Source: Cellulophaga omnivescoria (GTDB taxonomy: Bacteria; Bacteroidota; Bacteroidia; Flavobacteriales; Flavobacteriaceae). Taken from it: a stretch of 64,000 nt of DNA. This document shows positions 46,223 through 54,678 of this stretch, one piece after another (positions within the stretch are counted from its first letter, which is position 1; every line of letters starts with the position of its first letter). Position numbers and translations under genes: made by a program. The DNA is taken from positions 62,001 to 126,000 of the forward strand of contig NZ_MDDP01000015.1 of NCBI RefSeq assembly GCF_001999725.1, read 5' to 3'. The notes beneath the pieces are model-generated. The model made no database searches. It was not told where the DNA came from and worked only from the letters and a program-made list of their open reading frames with translations.

Positions 46223-46570
46223 CTATAAATTATCTTTATTTGTATTAGCCCTCTCTGGCTCTTCTAAATTTTCTTTAGACTCACCACCTTGACCAAACAG
46301 ACTGTTTTCTTCATCTATTAAGTTATTTTTGGTATAAATTTTACTTTCATTTCTGCCAGGTATGTCTAAGTCTTTACCTTGAAAATCTATAATTTCTTTT
46401 CTGTTTTGCAATAATTCATCATCACCCGTATCTAAACGTAAGCCTCTTTTGCCAATAGCTTGTAAGTCCTCTTCAGTAATATTAGAATTATAAGTTTCTG
46501 TTTCTGTATTAACTTTATTTTTTTTATCTGTGTTCATTGTAATTTTTTTATGTGATGTTTCTTTCTTCAT
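46223..46570 (-). CDS. Small acidic hydrophilic protein, hypothetical
   Basis: This 115-residue protein has no signal peptide or hydrophobic stretch and is very rich in Glu, Asp, Asn and Lys, so it is probably largely disordered. A conserved-looking core reads ITEEDLQAIGKRGLRLDTGDDELL, followed by DLDIPGRNE. I recall similar small proteins in other Flavobacteriia, but no function is known. A second in-frame ATG at 46537 could be the true start. It lies between the hibernation factor and the aldehyde dehydrogenase on the same strand, with gaps of 37 and 40 bases. Confidence 0.72.
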   Translation of the reverse strand: MKKETSHKKITMNTDKKNKVNTETETYNSNITEEDLQAIGKRGLRLDTGDDELLQNRKEIIDFQGKDLDIPGRNESKIYTKNNLIDEENSLFGQGGESKENLEEPERANTNKDNL

Positions 46571-46607
46571 TCTTCCCTAAAAAAGCAATTGCTATTCTAA
46601 ATTTATA

Positions 46608-46907
46608 CTACCTAACACCCATTTTATCTTTTGTTTTTTGTAATTGATTATCCAAATCTCTTACGGTTTCAGCAATGGCAGATTCAAAATTATCTGCATT
46701 TGTAGATGCAAAAATTCTAGGACCAGGCATACTTAAGCGTATATCGCAAATTTGCTCTTGGTCATCGGACCTGTTTTGTACTTTAAAAAATACATCTGCC
46801 CTGTGTACAAAGTTGAACTTCTTGTGTAAATGTTCTAATTTTTCTTTTGCTATGTTTTCTAGTCTGCTACTTGCTGTAACATCGTGGTATTCAAATATAA
46901 TTTGCAT
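46608..46907 (-). CDS. hpf: Ribosome hibernation-promoting factor, HPF/RaiA family, short form
   Basis: This 99-residue protein matches the short HPF/RaiA family: a beta-alpha-beta-beta-beta-alpha order starting MQIIFEYHDVTASSRLENIAKEKLEHLHKK in two halves (residues 1-15 and 16-30), then ADVFFKV and DIRLSMPGPRIFA, ending with a long helix. Family knowledge: it binds the small ribosomal subunit during stress or starvation and shuts down translation. It is likely co-transcribed with its neighbours. Confidence 0.9.
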   Translation of the reverse strand: MQIIFEYHDVTASSRLENIAKEKLEHLHKKFNFVHRADVFFKVQNRSDDQEQICDIRLSMPGPRIFASTNADNFESAIAETVRDLDNQLQKTKDKMGVR

Positions 46908-46956
46908 ATAATTTTTTTTTAGTTTGTAAATTATTTTAAGTAGTACTATTTGTTAC

Positions 46957-47598
46957 TTAAAATGATTTTTGTGAATTTATAGTTTCTAGTAAATCTGATT
47001 TAGAGGTGCTTAAACCATAAATTTTTTGATCTGGATCCATAATTTTAGTGTCGCTTAAATTACCAACATAAACTGCATCAAAACCAATATCTTCTATTAA
47101 TTCTTTTACGACAGATTTACTTTCTTGATCTTGTGCTGCAAATGGTATAGATAATTTATCTGTGTCTTCAAAAGCACGGTTCTTTAAATCTGAAGCCTTA
47201 ATGGTGTTAAACGCCTTTGCCGTTTTAGCAGAGCTAAATTTCATTGCAGTGTACTCTGATGCGTTGTAATTTGCATCTCTAACATCTTGTGCCATTTCTC
47301 CATCTCTTTCTGGATATGGGTTTGTAGCATCTAGTATTACGCTATTGGCGTATTCACCAGCATAAAGCTCAGATATTTGGTCTATAGCTTTGTATGGCAT
47401 TGCTAATACATAAACATCTGCTTTAGCTTCAAAAGTATCTGTAATACTCATTGCTTTTGCGTTAGGACCAGCTTCTTTAACCAAGCTACCTAATTCTTCT
47501 GGGTGTCTAGAACTAAACATAACATTATGTCCTGCTTTTGCCCAATGTTTTCCTAAATTTCCTCCAATATTTCCGCTTCCTATAATTCCTATTTTCAT
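46957..47598 (-). CDS. NADP oxidoreductase, coenzyme F420-dependent family
   Basis: This 213-residue protein has a single Rossmann fold. The nucleotide-binding loop is IGIIGSGNIGGNLGKHW, followed by SSRHPE, which includes an Arg typical of NADP binding. Later blocks are VLAMPYKAID and VILDATNPYPERDG, and DAVYVGNLSDTKIMDP. Family knowledge: relatives include F420H2:NADP oxidoreductase; Bacteroidota lack classical F420, so the true partner is unclear. It is the first of four co-directional genes, with an 18-base inverted repeat just upstream of its start. Confidence 0.85.
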   Translation of the reverse strand: MKIGIIGSGNIGGNLGKHWAKAGHNVMFSSRHPEELGSLVKEAGPNAKAMSITDTFEAKADVYVLAMPYKAIDQISELYAGEYANSVILDATNPYPERDGEMAQDVRDANYNASEYTAMKFSSAKTAKAFNTIKASDLKNRAFEDTDKLSIPFAAQDQESKSVVKELIEDIGFDAVYVGNLSDTKIMDPDQKIYGLSTSKSDLLETINSQKSF

Positions 47599-47614
47599 AT
47601 GATATTAATTTTAT

Positions 47615-47632
47615 ATTCTGACGCATCAGAAT
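47615..47632 (-). promoter_or_regulatory. Inverted repeat upstream of the NADP oxidoreductase gene
   Basis: ATTCTGA and TCAGAAT are perfect 7-base arms separated by CGCA. They end 17 bases before the start codon. No T-run follows, so an operator is more likely than a terminator. Confidence 0.5.
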
Positions 47633-47832
47633 GTTATACTTTAATTTCTATATCAAAATTACAATCTACTTATAGTTGGGGTTAACTGGTATCCGTTCTT
47701 TTTTGATGCTATCAATAAAATGAAGCTATTTTGAGTGTTTTTTGTTTAAAAAGGATTGTTTTTTAGGTGTTTTTGCTTTAAAAATGCAAAAATTAGTAAA
47801 AATAAGGAGTGTGGTGTTAAGTGCTTTTTTAA

Positions 47833-48852
47833 TTAAATACTGTTGCCAGATTCTCCATATTGATTTTTATAAATGCGGACAACAACAAGAAAAAGACTAA
47901 CCAATAATGGGCCAAAAATTAAACCTATAAAACCAAATAAAGGGACACCAACCAATACACCAACAAGTGTAATTAAAGGGTGTACATCATCTAATCTTTT
48001 TAAAATATATAATCTAAATATATTGTCTGTAGCTCCTATTGCCACTAAACCGTAGATTAAAATTCCCCAGGCCTGAAAAGTATCGCCATTAGATAAGGCC
48101 AATAAAAATACAGGTATTGTACCTAATGCACTTCCTACAAAAGGAATCATAGAACCAATAGTAACTATAGCTGCCCAAAAAAACGGATCGTTAATACCAA
48201 AAATATAAAAACCAATTAACGCAACTAAACCTTGACCTATTGCTACTAGTGGTATGCCCAAAGCATTTGCTTTTACGTTAGCAGTAATTTCTTTTCCTAT
48301 AGTTTTTAAATTGCTGTCTTTAATGGGTATATACTCAAATAAAGACTCTCTTAATTTTTTTCTGTTAGTTAACATAAAATACAGAATAAAATACATTATG
48401 GTTATAGATATTACCATAGTAAAAGTACTACCTGCAAAATTCTGTAATTTACCAGACAACCAGTTTGTTATGGAGCTGGTATCTATCTCTGTTCCTAAAT
48501 CTATGTTCAAAAAAGATTCTATCTTTTCTAGTTGAGTTTTTCCGGCATTAATTACTTTTTGTGAATTATCTACGGCATATTTAATTTTGGACCCCATCAT
48601 AAAACCTAATCCAGTTATGGGTACCATTATGCACAAGAAAGATAATATCATTAAAAAAATAGCCGCAATATTGGCTTGCCAACCTTTTTTAGCAAGTTTT
48701 TGCATTGGTTTTTTTAAGATTACATACATAGTTATGGCTCCTAAAACACCACTTAAGTAAGGTAGTATTTCTTTAAATATAAGTCCGCCCATTAATACTA
48801 TTAGTAACAGAACAAAAATTTGTCTAATAATATGTGGGCTAATATATTTCAT
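47833..48852 (-). CDS. AI-2E family transporter (PerM-like)
   Basis: This 339-residue membrane protein has about seven or eight helices: two at the N-terminus, one near 65-88, a long extramembrane helical part (about 90-150), then paired helices around 210-330. The family-typical IPFVGSALGTIPVFLLAL near residue 240 and GLIFGPLLVSLFLVV at the end are present. Family knowledge: members export or transport small molecules, including autoinducer-2 in some bacteria, but most are uncharacterised. It lies on the same strand as the YihY gene, with a gap of about 110 bases. Confidence 0.9.
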   Translation of the reverse strand: MKYISPHIIRQIFVLLLIVLMGGLIFKEILPYLSGVLGAITMYVILKKPMQKLAKKGWQANIAAIFLMILSFLCIMVPITGLGFMMGSKIKYAVDNSQKVINAGKTQLEKIESFLNIDLGTEIDTSSITNWLSGKLQNFAGSTFTMVISITIMYFILYFMLTNRKKLRESLFEYIPIKDSNLKTIGKEITANVKANALGIPLVAIGQGLVALIGFYIFGINDPFFWAAIVTIGSMIPFVGSALGTIPVFLLALSNGDTFQAWGILIYGLVAIGATDNIFRLYILKRLDDVHPLITLVGVLVGVPLFGFIGLIFGPLLVSLFLVVVRIYKNQYGESGNSI

Positions 48853-48961
48853 AATTTATGGTTTTAAACTTGTATGTAATTAGTGTGTCAAAGTTGTATT
48901 ATTAGGCTGTATTGTATTACTCTTATTGGTTAAATAATTAACTCTTATAGGGTTTTATTCA

Positions 48962-49867
48962 TTATTCCTTTTTTATACTTATTGCTGTTGGCTCTATGCC
49001 TTTACCGTATCTTTTTGCATATACATATGTAAATTCTGCTCCAAAAAATAAAATTAGAGAAGAGTAACTAACCCAAAGAAGAATTAGAATAATGCTACCA
49101 GCAGCGCCATAGGTAGAGCCAGGATCTGCCTGACCAAAATAAATGCCTAACAAAAGTTTACCAATAACAAAAAGTAACGCTGTTAAAATTGCACCAATCC
49201 ATACTGTTTTCCACTTAATTTTAGCATCTGGTAAATACTTAAACATTAGTGCAAAAAGTATAGAAATAATACCAACAGATAATAAAAAGTCTAAAATATA
49301 AGCTAGATATAGTAAAACGTCTGGTAGTACCTCTCGGATGTAATTATTTAGTGCACTAATGGCGGTAGTAACAATAAAACTAACCAACAATAAAAACCCA
49401 ATAACCAAAATAAAAGCAAAGCTTATGGCACGGTCTGTAACTATTTTCCAAATTTTAGCTTTCGGGTTAGGTTTAATTTTCCAAATTTCATTTAAAGATA
49501 TTTTTAACTGGTAAAACACACCTGTAGCACCAAAAAGCAATGTGCCAATACCAATAATTGTAGAGGTTAAGTTTTTATTAGAGTTTTGTGTTTCTCCAAT
49601 AATATTCTCAATAGCTTTGGCTGCATCGCTACCCAAGGCAGAAGAAATTTCGTTTGTTAAATTTCCTTGTACAATATCTATTCCCCAAATAGCGCCTACA
49701 ACGTTAATAATTATAACTAACAAAGCTGGTAAGGCTAAAACGGTGTAATATGCTACAATAGCACTTAACCTAAAGGGATCGTCTGCCATCCAAGAGGTGT
49801 ACGTTTCCTTTAATAAAGACGGTAAGTCTTTGCTTGTAAATGTATCTGAGTTTCTATCCTGTGTCAT
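48962..49867 (-). CDS. YihY/virulence factor BrkB family membrane protein
   Basis: This 301-residue inner-membrane protein has six hydrophobic segments. The N-terminal DPFRLSAIVAYYTVLALPALL and the C-terminal STYGAAGSIILILLWVSYSSLILFFGAE region (in two parts) match this family. Family knowledge: once thought to be RNase BN, members are now treated as membrane proteins of unclear transport function. Gene order with the AI-2E-type permease suggests a small membrane-protein operon. Confidence 0.9.
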   Translation of the reverse strand: MTQDRNSDTFTSKDLPSLLKETYTSWMADDPFRLSAIVAYYTVLALPALLVIIINVVGAIWGIDIVQGNLTNEISSALGSDAAKAIENIIGETQNSNKNLTSTIIGIGTLLFGATGVFYQLKISLNEIWKIKPNPKAKIWKIVTDRAISFAFILVIGFLLLVSFIVTTAISALNNYIREVLPDVLLYLAYILDFLLSVGIISILFALMFKYLPDAKIKWKTVWIGAILTALLFVIGKLLLGIYFGQADPGSTYGAAGSIILILLWVSYSSLILFFGAEFTYVYAKRYGKGIEPTAISIKKE

Positions 49868-50004
49868 TGGTAATTTGCATTAAAAGTCAAGCATATATAG
49901 CTTAGCTTGCTATAAAACCACTTTTGTACTCAAAATTGGCTTTATTTTTTTAAAGCAATTAATCCAAATGCATTTATTGTTAATGCAAATCCTTTTTAAT
50001 AATC

Positions 50005-50841
50005 TTACTTTTTATGTTTTTTTCTGTAACTAGCAGGAGATAATTTGTGTAGTTGTTTAAATTTTTTAAAAAAGAAGGGGAGCGATTCATAACCACAGGC
50101 ATAACCAATTTCTGACACAGATTTGTTGGTGTGTAGTAACATTCTAATAGCTATATTAACTCGATATTCATTTAAAAAAACAAAAAAAGTTCTTCCCATA
50201 ATTTTAAAAAAAAACCTAGCGAATGATTGCTCTGACATGTTTACCTGCTTGCTTACTTCTTTTAAGTAAATTTTACGATTGTAATTTTTGGCTACATACA
50301 AGTGTATTTTAGATATTTTACTTGTATAATCATCAGATATATTTTTTGTAAAACTACTGTTAGATAGTGTTTTGTAATCTGTATTAGTAAGTTTTAGTAA
50401 CAAACTTAGTAGACTTATGTATAGCTTGCTGCCCTCTTTATGCGTCATTTTTTTAAGTTCAGGAATAAGTATTTTACTTTGCTCTTTATTAAAAATTATT
50501 CCTTTAGAAGCAGCTACAAATAAATTGTGTAATGGTTTTAACTCAGGTATGTTAGTATAAATATCTTTGTTCCATTGTACTACAAATGAGCTAGATTTTA
50601 CCGTGTCACTCTTATTATTTGTCCAGCAATGTGGTACATTAGACTGTATTAAAACTAGCTCTCCTGGCTCATAAGCACCAACATAGTCGCCAATAAATTT
50701 GGTGCCGTAACTTTCTTCAATATACGTAAGCTCTAGTTGTGGGTGAAAATGCCACGGAGTTTCAAAATCTCTACTAGTATAATTAAAAGCTACTATACTT
50801 TTTTCTATTCCTAACGGAATTGTTTCTAAAATAGGCTTCAT
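50005..50841 (-). CDS. AraC family regulator with cupin sensing domain
   Basis: This 278-residue protein has an N-terminal cupin-like ligand domain (about 10-90; PWHFHPQLELTYIE, GELVLIQSNVPHCW) and a C-terminal AraC helix-turn-helix (about 185-275; LKEVSKQVNMSEQSFARFF, SEIGYACGYESLPFFFKKF). It is divergent from the P450 gene with 183 bases between, and tandem 10-base repeats lie just ahead of its own start. Inference: it controls the P450-ferredoxin-reductase operon and itself, probably in response to a sugar. Confidence 0.92.
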   Translation of the reverse strand: MKPILETIPLGIEKSIVAFNYTSRDFETPWHFHPQLELTYIEESYGTKFIGDYVGAYEPGELVLIQSNVPHCWTNNKSDTVKSSSFVVQWNKDIYTNIPELKPLHNLFVAASKGIIFNKEQSKILIPELKKMTHKEGSKLYISLLSLLLKLTNTDYKTLSNSSFTKNISDDYTSKISKIHLYVAKNYNRKIYLKEVSKQVNMSEQSFARFFFKIMGRTFFVFLNEYRVNIAIRMLLHTNKSVSEIGYACGYESLPFFFKKFKQLHKLSPASYRKKHKK

Positions 50842-50864
50842 TTTAGGCTAAATGTTGGTTATAG

Positions 50865-50884
50865 AATACATATCAATACATATA
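50865..50884. promoter_or_regulatory. Tandem 10-base repeat, candidate AraC operator
   Basis: AATACATATC (50865-50874) is followed at once by AATACATATA, identical at 9 of 10 positions. Direct half-sites one helical turn apart are typical of AraC-type binding. The site lies 24 bases upstream of the AraC start and between the divergent genes. Confidence 0.5.
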
Positions 50885-50966
50885 TAAATATAGCTTATTT
50901 AATTGATTTTTTATTTGTTTAAAATTTATAATGATAAAATAGTTTATTTTTTTGATGAAATAGAGA

Positions 50967-50976
50967 ATGAATTCAT
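50967..50976. promoter_or_regulatory. 10-base palindrome upstream of the P450 gene
   Basis: ATGAATTCAT is a perfect palindrome 49 bases before the P450 start. It could be an operator, but it is short and may be chance. Confidence 0.3.
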
Positions 50977-51024
50977 CTAACTAAAAACAGATATTTGTTT
51001 AGCTTAATAACTAAAACATTACGT

Positions 51025-52182
51025 ATGGCTAAATGTAAATTTGCAGATGCTTTTAAAGAAGAAAGAGAAAAGTCTGGAATTGGTAAAATGGATGACCAAG
51101 GAGATCCGGTAGTTATGTTATTAAATCATAAAGATGTACGTAAGGCTGCTCATAATTACAAAGTATTTTCATCTGAAGCAGTTCCTGGGCGTATTGTTGT
51201 GCCGTCTGAGGTAAATATACGTACCACGCGCCAAATACCTTTTGAGGTAGACCCGCCAATGCATAAAGAATACAGATCCTTATTAGAAGCTTGGTTTAAA
51301 AGGCCTTTGCAAGATACTTATGAAGAGAAATTAACTACTATAATTAGTACTGTTTTAGATGATGTTTTGTCTAAAGATAAAGTAGATGTGGTGTCAGATT
51401 TAGCACTAGTAATACAGTCTAGAGCGTTAACTCTTTTATTAAATGTTCCGTTTGATAAATCTGTAAAATGGATTTCATGGGGAACTCACGTATTTAGGAG
51501 TGAAGGTGAAGCCTTAGACGGTGATAAAGCAGCTATTCTTTACAATTATATAGATGAAGAAATAGATAATGCCATTGCTAACCCAGCAGACAATTTGTAC
51601 AGTACATTGCTAGCTGCTGAAGTTAATGGTAAAAAGCTAACAAAAGAGGAAGTTAAAGGAGTACTAATATTAACTTTTGCAGGCGGTAGAGATACTGTAA
51701 TTAACGCTTTAACTAATATGATGAGCTACTTTTCTGCAAATAAAAAGGCTTTAGATTACATACGTTCTAAGCCAGAGATTATTAAAACTGCTGTAGAGGA
51801 GTTTATAAGATATTTTTCTCCACTAACACATATGGGTCGTGTAGTAACAGAAGACACTACTGTTTGTGAACATGCTGTTAAAGCAGATAGTAGAATATCT
51901 TTATGTTGGGCATCTGCCAATAGAGATGAAAAGGTTTTTGAAAATCCAGATGAGGTTATTTTGGAGCGTAAAGTAAATCCGCATGTGGGCTTTGGCTTTA
52001 GTCATCACAATTGTTTAGGAGCAACGCACGCCAGACAAATTATGAGAATTACATTAAAATTACTAGCAGAAAAAGTAAGTGATATTACTGTTTTAGAAGC
52101 AGAAGAAAATATAGAAAATTTAGGAGAGTTTACCCGTAAAGTTGGTTACAACTCTTTAAAAGCAACATTTAAGAAAAGATAA
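51025..52182 (+). CDS. Cytochrome P450 monooxygenase (class I, bacterial type)
   Basis: This is a 385-residue soluble protein from the ATG at 51025; an in-frame TTG 30 bases earlier is unlikely. P450 landmarks are the I-helix oxygen-binding motif AGGRDT (219-224), the K-helix ExxR (Glu269-Arg272), and the heme loop FGFSHHNCLG with heme-ligand Cys330. The I-helix has an Arg where many P450s have a small residue. Family knowledge: it inserts oxygen into C-H bonds using electrons from a ferredoxin. Ferredoxin and reductase genes follow at once. Inference from context (sugar isomerase-like gene, SusC/D operon, AraC regulator): it may demethylate a methylated sugar, as reported for flavobacterial P450s acting on 6-O-methyl-D-galactose. 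Confidence 0.95.
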   Translation: MAKCKFADAFKEEREKSGIGKMDDQGDPVVMLLNHKDVRKAAHNYKVFSSEAVPGRIVVPSEVNIRTTRQIPFEVDPPMHKEYRSLLEAWFKRPLQDTYEEKLTTIISTVLDDVLSKDKVDVVSDLALVIQSRALTLLLNVPFDKSVKWISWGTHVFRSEGEALDGDKAAILYNYIDEEIDNAIANPADNLYSTLLAAEVNGKKLTKEEVKGVLILTFAGGRDTVINALTNMMSYFSANKKALDYIRSKPEIIKTAVEEFIRYFSPLTHMGRVVTEDTTVCEHAVKADSRISLCWASANRDEKVFENPDEVILERKVNPHVGFGFSHHNCLGATHARQIMRITLKLLAEKVSDITVLEAEENIENLGEFTRKVGYNSLKATFKKR

Positions 52183-52183
52183 G

Positions 52184-52492
52184 ATGGCAAAAATTACATT
52201 TATAACAAGTAGTAATGAAAAAATAACTGTAGCGGCAACAGAGGGCTCTGTAATGGAGTTAGCTGTAAATAACAATGTACAAGGTATAGATGGCGATTGT
52301 GGTGGTGTTTGTTCTTGTGCTACATGTCACGTATTTGTTGCTCCAGAAGATGTAGATAAGGTGGGTGTAGCTAGTGAAATTGAAACAGATATGTTAGAGT
52401 TAGCAGATGATGCAAATGAATACAGTAGACTTTGTTGTCAAATTCCTGTAACAGATGCTATAGATAATGTTGTTTTTACTGTAGCTAAATAA
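52184..52492 (+). CDS. 2Fe-2S ferredoxin, putidaredoxin/adrenodoxin type
   Basis: This 102-residue protein has the Cys39-x5-Cys45-x2-Cys48 ... Cys85 pattern for one 2Fe-2S cluster, the spacing of vertebrate-type ferredoxins such as putidaredoxin; Cys84 next to the last ligand is extra. Family knowledge: it carries electrons from the FAD reductase to the P450. The start lies 1 base after the P450 stop and its stop is 5 bases before the reductase start, so all three are one operon. Confidence 0.95.
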   Translation: MAKITFITSSNEKITVAATEGSVMELAVNNNVQGIDGDCGGVCSCATCHVFVAPEDVDKVGVASEIETDMLELADDANEYSRLCCQIPVTDAIDNVVFTVAK

Positions 52493-52497
52493 ATAGG

Positions 52498-53754
52498 ATG
52501 TGTACTTCTAAAGATATTTGTGTAATTATAGGTGCAAGTCACGCTGGGGTAAACACAGCATTTAATTTGCGAAAAGAAAAATGGTTAGGAAAAATTATTT
52601 TAATTGATGCAGACCCAGAATTGCCATATCACAGGCCACCTTTGTCTAAAACATACTTAACAGCAAACACGTCTACCACAAACTTATTAAAACCTGTAGA
52701 AAGTTATAAAAAAGATAATATAACCTTGTTGTTGGGTAAAAAAGTTACCCGTTTAGATGCTGTAAACAGATGTTTGTTTTTAGATAATGAAACCAAAATA
52801 TATTATACAAAATTAGTACTTGCTACAGGAGCAAAACCTATTATACCTACTATAGAGGGCTTAAAAGAAACTGCCTCTTATTTTTGCTTGCGAACAGCAG
52901 CAGATATTGTTGCTATAAAAGAGAGCTACAACGCAAGCAAAACAAAAAAAGTAGTAATTATTGGTGGCGGTTATATTGGGTTAGAAACTGCTGCATCTTT
53001 AAAAAAGATAGGAGCAGAGGTAGTGGTTTTAGAACGTGAGTCTAGAATTTTAAAGCGTGTAGCTACAGCAGTAATATCAGATTTTTTTAGAGATTTACAC
53101 ACTCAAAATGGAGTTCAGATATTAGAAAATAAAGAAGTAAGTAAAGTTGAAAATACTCTAGAAAATGGTGTTAAGGTAACTAAAGTTCACTGTACAGATG
53201 CATCATACTTTACAGCAGAAGTTCTTATTTTAGGAGTAGGTGTAGTGCCAAATAAAAAACTTGCCAAGCAAGCGGGTTTAAAATTAAAAAATGGTATATC
53301 TGTAGCCAATACAGGAGAAACTAGCAATCTAAATATATATGCTGTTGGTGATTGTGCTTATCATTATAATTTGCATTATAAAACATATGTAAGATTAGAG
53401 TCTGTACAAAATGCGGTTGACCAGTCTAAAATTATAGCAGCTAATATTTGTGGTAATCCTTTAATGTATAATACTATTCCTTGGTTTTGGTCTGACCAAT
53501 ACAATGTAAAACTCCAAATAGTTGGCTTAGCAGAAAACTACACAGATTATATTGTTAGAGAAGAGCAAGATAAAGAAAATGTAATTTCTGTATGGTATTT
53601 TAATAATGATGAGTTGCTAGCTGTAAATGCCATAAACCATACAAAGGCTTATGTTATAGGAACAAAATTTATAAAAGAAAGCAAAAAAATAGCTAAAGAA
53701 AAATTAGCAGATACTAGTATTCCTTTATCAAAAGATATTGCTGTAGTTAACTAA
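52498..53754 (+). CDS. FAD-dependent ferredoxin reductase
   Basis: This 418-residue flavoprotein has two Rossmann folds: an FAD-binding VIIGASHAGVNTAFNLR (about 9-25) followed by the family block ELPYHRPPLSKTYL, and an NADH-binding VVIIGGGYIGLETAASL (about 150-166). A second FAD motif NIYAVGDCAYHYN is near 280. The layout and length match putidaredoxin reductase-type enzymes. Family knowledge: it passes electrons from NADH to the ferredoxin encoded just upstream. Its stop faces that of the epimerase-like gene, 9 bases away. Confidence 0.95.
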   Translation: MCTSKDICVIIGASHAGVNTAFNLRKEKWLGKIILIDADPELPYHRPPLSKTYLTANTSTTNLLKPVESYKKDNITLLLGKKVTRLDAVNRCLFLDNETKIYYTKLVLATGAKPIIPTIEGLKETASYFCLRTAADIVAIKESYNASKTKKVVIIGGGYIGLETAASLKKIGAEVVVLERESRILKRVATAVISDFFRDLHTQNGVQILENKEVSKVENTLENGVKVTKVHCTDASYFTAEVLILGVGVVPNKKLAKQAGLKLKNGISVANTGETSNLNIYAVGDCAYHYNLHYKTYVRLESVQNAVDQSKIIAANICGNPLMYNTIPWFWSDQYNVKLQIVGLAENYTDYIVREEQDKENVISVWYFNNDELLAVNAINHTKAYVIGTKFIKESKKIAKEKLADTSIPLSKDIAVVN

Positions 53755-53763
53755 GCTAAAAGG

Positions 53764-54588
53764 TTATTTAACCACAAGGTTTTGTTGCTTTAAATACTGC
53801 ATCATTTTTACATTTAAATCCCACTGACTTACCAAATGTTTTGTAGTGTTAGGCTGATAAGGCATATATGGGTATGGACCAAACTCTGGACAAATGTAAA
53901 AAGTATTTTTGCCAAGCGTTTGTGCATTGGTAATAACTTGTTGCCACCAGTTGGTAAAGGTTTTTAAAAATATATAGTTTTCTTTAGAAAATGGATAATT
54001 TACTTGAGACCTTTGTGTATCTGCAACTCTAGCGTGCAAATACTGGGTGTTATTTATTGCTTTTTTTAAAGATTGCATTTGGTCTTCTAGCAAGCTTTCA
54101 GATACTACAGTCCAATGAGAAAAATCTGCAGTAAGCTTTAATTTAGGAAACTTATCTATAAAATTTTCAGTTGTTTGTGCACTGTAATTAAACCTACCTC
54201 TGTGTGTTTCATGGTAAACATTAATTCCTGTTTTTTCTTCAAACTTAAAAACAGTTTCTAATACACGACAATTTTCTTCAAACTTAAAAAAATCTCTACC
54301 TGTATGCGAGTTAATAAAAATTGGGTTAAACTCTGCTAACTTATATAAACGCTCTTCTAATCGTTTACTATATTCAGTTACAGACTCATTTAAGGGGTGT
54401 AACCATTGCTGACCAATAAGCTCTAGTTCTGAGTTGTTTAACGCAGATTTTAATTCGGTCTCAAAAGTTTTCTCAGCAGGTATGTTTACTTCAACAGCAT
54501 TGTAACCAGCACTTGTAACTTTACTAATAAATTCTTTTGCTGTAACACCTTCTTGGCCCCAAAATGGGCACACATATTTTAGTTTCAT
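53764..54588 (-). CDS. Sugar phosphate isomerase/epimerase-like TIM-barrel protein
   Basis: This is a protein of about 274 residues starting at the ATG at 54588 (an in-frame TTG 30 bases earlier gives an unlikely extension). The pattern KLKYVCPFWGQEG at the start, VEVNIPAEK, INSHTGRDFF, VYHETHRGR and LTADFSHW with metal-binding candidates Glu, Asp and His in successive strands fits the xylose-isomerase-like TIM-barrel (AP endonuclease 2) superfamily. There is no signal peptide, so it is cytoplasmic. Its exact sugar is unknown. It lies downstream of the SusC/D/surface protein operon, with a hairpin in between, and converges on the P450 operon. Confidence 0.82.
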   Translation of the reverse strand: MKLKYVCPFWGQEGVTAKEFISKVTSAGYNAVEVNIPAEKTFETELKSALNNSELELIGQQWLHPLNESVTEYSKRLEERLYKLAEFNPIFINSHTGRDFFKFEENCRVLETVFKFEEKTGINVYHETHRGRFNYSAQTTENFIDKFPKLKLTADFSHWTVVSESLLEDQMQSLKKAINNTQYLHARVADTQRSQVNYPFSKENYIFLKTFTNWWQQVITNAQTLGKNTFYICPEFGPYPYMPYQPNTTKHLVSQWDLNVKMMQYLKQQNLVVK

Positions 54589-54604
54589 TTTAAAAAAGTA
54601 TGAG

Positions 54605-54658
54605 TTATAAAAATACAAAACTTGCTCCTGTTTAACGTACTAAACTAGAGCAAGTTTT
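54605..54658 (-). terminator. Long hairpin between the surface-protein gene and the epimerase-like gene
   Basis: Arms GAGCAAGTTTT and AAAACTTGCTC (54617-54627 with 54648-54658) enclose an inner GTTTA/TAAAC stem. On the minus strand T-rich sequence follows (GTATTTTTA). The epimerase-like gene starts only 28 bases after the hairpin, so the structure may be an attenuator as well as a terminator. Confidence 0.8.
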
Positions 54659-54678
54659 TAAAAAACTAACAGTATTTT

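Noticed and set aside
49971-49991. Inverted repeat TGCATT/AATGCA after the AraC gene at 50005
   Set aside because: It has a weak stem and no T-run in the direction of transcription, so it is too poor to call a terminator.
53754-53775. GGTTA/TAACC repeat between the reductase and epimerase-like stops
   Set aside because: A 5-base arm without a T-run is too short to support as a terminator.
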